Assembly (NCBI GenBank): GCA_002763335.1
Contig: PEYS01000229.1
Coordinates: 1 to 7,464, forward strand
DNA from: Candidatus Woesearchaeota archaeon CG08_land_8_20_14_0_20_47_9
Lineage (GTDB): Archaea > Nanobdellota > Nanobdellia > Woesearchaeales > CG1-02-47-18
Direction: 5' to 3'
Length of the DNA stretch: 7,464 nucleotides
A model generated the notes under the pieces. It saw only the letters and a list, made by a program, of their open reading frames with translations, had not been told where the DNA came from and did no database searches. Both the position numbers and the translations under genes were made by a program. Within the stretch, counting starts at the first letter, position 1, and each line of letters starts with the position of its first letter. Below, in pieces: positions 5,141 through 7,464 of the stretch.

Positions 5141-7147
5141 TTGAAATATTATGCTGTGATGGTTCTGATGCTCCTGGCTGGTTCAATGCTTGCTGGCTGT
5201 GATACAGGTCTGACAGGGGAGTTTCCTGAGGAGCCTACTGTGCCCCCAGATAAAAGACCTCCTGAAGGGCCTATAACAGGCATGGCTGATGCTTACCCTG
5301 GGTATGCTGTGCCTTATGATGTTTTTAATAATAATCAAGAGATACTTATTTTTGAGCATAAGGCAGATGATCCAGACGTAACAGGCACCATCTTTGTCAC
5401 CCATCATGATGGTTATGTCTATCGCTACGGCTATATTTATACCAAGAATGGCTGGGAGAGATACGAATTAGCAGGCAATCCTGTGGGTAATAGCAATTGG
5501 CTGCGTGATAACGGAGAGTACAGCCTTTCCAGGCTGCGTACTGACTTTGAGGTTGGTGAGAACTACCTTGTAGCCTATTCATGCAAGAAGCACTCTGGCT
5601 CTTGGAAGTGCGGCTGTGCTGATCAGAATAGCTGTGGCATGTGGATGCTACAGGCATTCACAGTTGAAGAGCCACGGGTTTGTGAAGAAGGTGCAAAGCT
5701 CTGTGAGGGAAACATACTTAGGACATGCATTGCAAATGCCTGGGTTGATGAGCCTTGCGGAGCAGATGAGATATGCGATGCTGATGAATGTGCCTGTGTG
5801 AACCTCAGCGTAGCACCCCCGGGCCCGGTTGAGACAGCACCTGTGATAGAGGTAACCCAGGGCTCGTATTATGTCTTCCCAGGGCAGGAACATACATGGA
5901 CTATTACAGTAACCGATGCTGATAATCCTGAGGACCTTGAACTTACCTATGACAATCCTTATGCCTACAACTTTCCTGATAAAGCTGTTTTTAGCAACTG
6001 GACAGACGAGAGCGGTGCTAATAAGATTGTATATGGTAGCTTAACATGGACGCCTACAGAAGCTGACCTAAAGAAAACACCTTTAGCTACCTTTAAAGCT
6101 AAGGATTATGATAATAATGAAGAGACAACAGCATCACTTCAAGTGACGGTTATTAGGCCAGATCAGGTGTATTGTAGGAGTGGAGGTACTGCTGGTTGCT
6201 TCTCTGATGAGACTGCGATCTATTATCTCTCTAGAGTTTCGAATGAATTTCCTAGTCATGTGAAGGATACTGATCACCAGTATCCGATGTGCTGTAGACT
6301 TGTAAAGCCAGCAGACTGCTCCTCGCCAAGGGCAACGAGGCTGTTTTACATCTCAGCAGATGGTAAGGCCTCAATAGAGCAGCCTGCAGAGTACGGTGGT
6401 GAGGTCTGTGTTGAGCATACAGATTCAAGCAAAGAACTAGTCTCAGGGTGGGGGGACTCTCTAGGGATGCACTGTCAGAACCAAGGTTATGATACCTGCG
6501 TTACTAGACTGTGCACCGAAGGGTCTTTCGCAGGCTATTTAGGAGTCTGCGGTGGAGCAGATTTTAGGAGGTATGAGAAGCAACTATGCCTTAAGGCGAT
6601 AGATGCAGCCCCAGGAGACGATACTGAAGTGCAGTGTCAAGGCTCGTGTTTAGGAGAGGGCTGCCTCAGGACATACGACGGCAGGGAATGCTGCGGAGGC
6701 GAAGGGATTTACCTGATGACAGGAGAGGATGGTAAATGTACAAAAGTACAATCACATCCGAGCTGCGTTCCAGAGGGGTGCATGCTGACCTATGATGGCA
6801 GGACATGCTGCAGCGGCCTTGAGGCATCAGGTGTTTATTGCCTGAAGCCAGGGCAGACTGATCAGTGCCAGGGCGACTGCTTAGGAGAATCCTGTGAGGT
6901 TGTAGAAGGAAAGGAGTGCTGCAGCAACATGGTTCCACATGCATTACCTGATGGGCGCACAGTCTGCTGGCGGGAGGATTGTGAGGATGCTCTTATTGAA
7001 CAGGGGATCCTTGAATGCGGGATATGCGACGCCATCCCTGAAGGGATAGTGATAACAGCTGATGACATAACCAATGGGAGAGATTGTGCAGCAGGCTTAA
7101 CAGTTGTTGAGGGTCTTAATAGCAAGCAATATTGCCTGAAGACGTGA
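5141..7147 (+). CDS. Cysteine-rich surface lipoprotein with cadherin/Ig-like domain
   Basis: 668 residues from a TTG start. Residues 1-19 form a signal peptide ending in the lipobox LAGC, so C20 should be lipidated and the protein anchored to the outside of the membrane; there is no C-terminal membrane segment. Order: proline-rich linker (24-45); a beta-rich domain (about 55-175); a C-x6-C-x7-C-x9-C-x5-C-x4-C-x-C knot (181-219); a cadherin/He_PIG-like domain (about 233-338) ending in the typical LTWTPTEAD and FKAKDYDNN; then a long cysteine-rich region with three repeats (499-533, 542-567, 576-609) of the pattern C-x4-C-x7/8-CC, two containing YDGR. There are 45 cysteines, which points to an extracellular, disulfide-stabilised fold. 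Adhesion or cell contact is plausible but not shown; no catalytic motif was seen. Confidence 0.9.
   Translation: MKYYAVMVLMLLAGSMLAGCDTGLTGEFPEEPTVPPDKRPPEGPITGMADAYPGYAVPYDVFNNNQEILIFEHKADDPDVTGTIFVTHHDGYVYRYGYIYTKNGWERYELAGNPVGNSNWLRDNGEYSLSRLRTDFEVGENYLVAYSCKKHSGSWKCGCADQNSCGMWMLQAFTVEEPRVCEEGAKLCEGNILRTCIANAWVDEPCGADEICDADECACVNLSVAPPGPVETAPVIEVTQGSYYVFPGQEHTWTITVTDADNPEDLELTYDNPYAYNFPDKAVFSNWTDESGANKIVYGSLTWTPTEADLKKTPLATFKAKDYDNNEETTASLQVTVIRPDQVYCRSGGTAGCFSDETAIYYLSRVSNEFPSHVKDTDHQYPMCCRLVKPADCSSPRATRLFYISADGKASIEQPAEYGGEVCVEHTDSSKELVSGWGDSLGMHCQNQGYDTCVTRLCTEGSFAGYLGVCGGADFRRYEKQLCLKAIDAAPGDDTEVQCQGSCLGEGCLRTYDGRECCGGEGIYLMTGEDGKCTKVQSHPSCVPEGCMLTYDGRTCCSGLEASGVYCLKPGQTDQCQGDCLGESCEVVEGKECCSNMVPHALPDGRTVCWREDCEDALIEQGILECGICDAIPEGIVITADDITNGRDCAAGLTVVEGLNSKQYCLKT
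5837..6154 (+). other. Cadherin/Ig-like domain of the lipoprotein
   Basis: Residues about 233-338. The block shows APVIEV, the ITVTDADNPEDLELTY strand, SLTWTPTEAD and ATFKAKDYDNN, followed by a final VTV strand, the pattern of dystroglycan-type cadherin-like or He_PIG domains that act as spacer or binding modules in surface proteins. It has no cysteine, unlike its flanks. Confidence 0.65.
6635..6967 (+). repeat. Three tandem cysteine modules in the lipoprotein
   Basis: Units start at 6635, 6764 and 6866 (residues 499, 542, 576). Units 1 and 3 share C-Q-G-S/D-C-L-G-E-G/S-C; units 1 and 2 share TYDGR-x-CC. Cysteine spacing is C-x3-C-x4-C-x8-CC-x14-C, C-x4-C-x8-CC-x9-C, and C-x3-C-x4-C-x7-CC-x14-C. 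They look like divergent duplications of one disulfide module. Confidence 0.75.
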
Positions 7148-7217
7148 ACAGCCTTGGTATTGCAATTGGTGGTTGCTAAGTAGCCTGCAATCAGGCAGTT
7201 TGTAGGACAGCTAGGTG

Positions 7218-7229
7218 ACCCTTAAGGGT
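7218..7229. repeat. 12-bp perfect palindrome downstream of the lipoprotein gene
   Basis: ACCCTTAAGGGT is perfectly palindromic and extends to 18 bp (7215-7232) with one mismatched pair. With no loop it suits a dimeric DNA-binding protein better than an RNA hairpin. A TATA-like GATATAAAG follows at 7238-7246. Confidence 0.5.
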
Positions 7230-7289
7230 AACGGGTGAGATATAAAGGCGGTTTTTCCAACCAGCCCTTATACAACCAATCACCAAATA

Positions 7290-7298
7290 CAAGACTGG
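7290..7298. repeat. CAAGACTGG repeat copy 4, between the last two genes
   Basis: Identical to the copies at 473, 659 and 1887. It lies 142 nt after the lipoprotein stop and is not itself inside a clear heptad tract. Confidence 0.55.
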
Positions 7299-7334
7299 CC
7301 CTCCCTCTACCTTAGTCCCTAATCAATAACAACA

Positions 7335-7344
7335 TTTATATATA
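7335..7344 (+). promoter_or_regulatory. TATA box of the gene at the window end
   Basis: TTTATATATA lies about 58 nt before the ATG at 7398, leaving room for a leader of roughly 30 nt that includes the ribosome site GGAG at 7386-7389. Confidence 0.55.
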
Positions 7345-7397
7345 ACTTATAACTACTTCTAAGTAACACTTAAATTTTGGGGTGTGGAGATGGCAGA

Positions 7398-7464
7398 ATG
7401 AATAGACCTGTGCTTTTAACAACACTCATCCTAGCATTACTAACAACACTTACACTCGTCTCAG
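7398..7464 (+). CDS. N-terminus of a probable secreted or membrane protein, 3'-truncated
   Basis: An ATG at 7398 opens a frame that runs to the window end, giving 22 codons: MNRPVLLTTLILALLTTL followed by TLVS. The arginine at position 3 followed by a long Leu/Thr/Ala hydrophobic stretch is a typical signal peptide or membrane anchor. GGTG and GGAG (7381-7389) end 8 nt before the ATG, and a TATA box lies farther upstream. It is co-oriented with the lipoprotein gene but has its own promoter, 250 nt away. The mature protein is outside the window, so no function can be given. Confidence 0.7.
   Translation, partial: MNRPVLLTTLILALLTTLTLVS

Noticed and set aside
6666..7125. Minus-strand open frames opposite the lipoprotein 3' end
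   Set aside because: Antisense shadows of the cysteine-rich repeats; no start signals and no domain.
7390..7401. Three-codon ORF ATG GCA GAA TGA overlapping the start of the last gene
   Set aside because: Too short to be meaningful; the overlap with the ATG at 7398 is probably chance, since the GGAG site is better placed for 7398.
1..7464. tRNA, rRNA, insertion sequence or transposase
   Set aside because: No tRNA-like T-loop and acceptor pairing, no conserved rRNA stretch, and no transposase motif was seen on either strand.

Overview
The window looks archaeal, and most likely from a DPANN-type lineage (Woesearchaeota/Pacearchaeota-like). Evidence: an archaeal-type Lhr helicase; AT-rich TATA boxes about 30 nt upstream of start codons that have no ribosome binding site (leaderless pattern); GGTGAT/GGTGG Shine-Dalgarno sites where leaders exist; a wHTH-MNT/HEPN pair; and a very cysteine-rich lipoprotein of the sort seen on DPANN cell surfaces. 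The lineage is inferred from style, not from a marker gene.

Layout. (1) 1-485, plus: 3' part of a LOG/SLOG-type Rossmann nucleotide-binding protein. (2) 486-657: intergenic stretch between convergent genes, with a T6 run, a GC-rich hairpin island and an inverted element built of degenerate 7-bp repeats. (3) 658-1655, minus: two-gene MNT-HEPN toxin-antitoxin operon; the upstream nucleotidyltransferase carries its own winged-helix domain. (4) 1656-1906: promoter of that operon with an array of GAACA/TGTTC half-sites spaced in multiples of 10 bp, one palindrome lying between TATA box and start, followed by two further inverted repeats and another heptad tract. (5) 1907-4957, minus: large Lhr-family superfamily 2 helicase with an altered Walker A motif, a charged insertion and a charged C-terminal extension. 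(6) 4958-5140: divergent promoter region. (7) 5141-7147, plus: 668-residue cysteine-rich lipoprotein with a cadherin/Ig-like domain and three C-x4-C-x7/8-CC repeats. (8) 7148-7397: intergenic with a 12-bp perfect palindrome and a promoter. (9) 7398-7464, plus: first 22 codons of another probable secreted protein, cut by the window end.

How the parts relate. The MNT-HEPN pair forms one autoregulated unit: the nucleotidyltransferase is expected to neutralise the HEPN RNase by AMPylation, and its wHTH domain is the natural candidate reader of the upstream palindromes. Lhr (DNA repair helicase) and the lipoprotein are divergently transcribed from separate promoters. No complete new multi-gene system is evident. 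The least explained signals are the heptad/CAAGACTGG repeats at the 3' ends of otherwise unrelated genes and the phased operator array.
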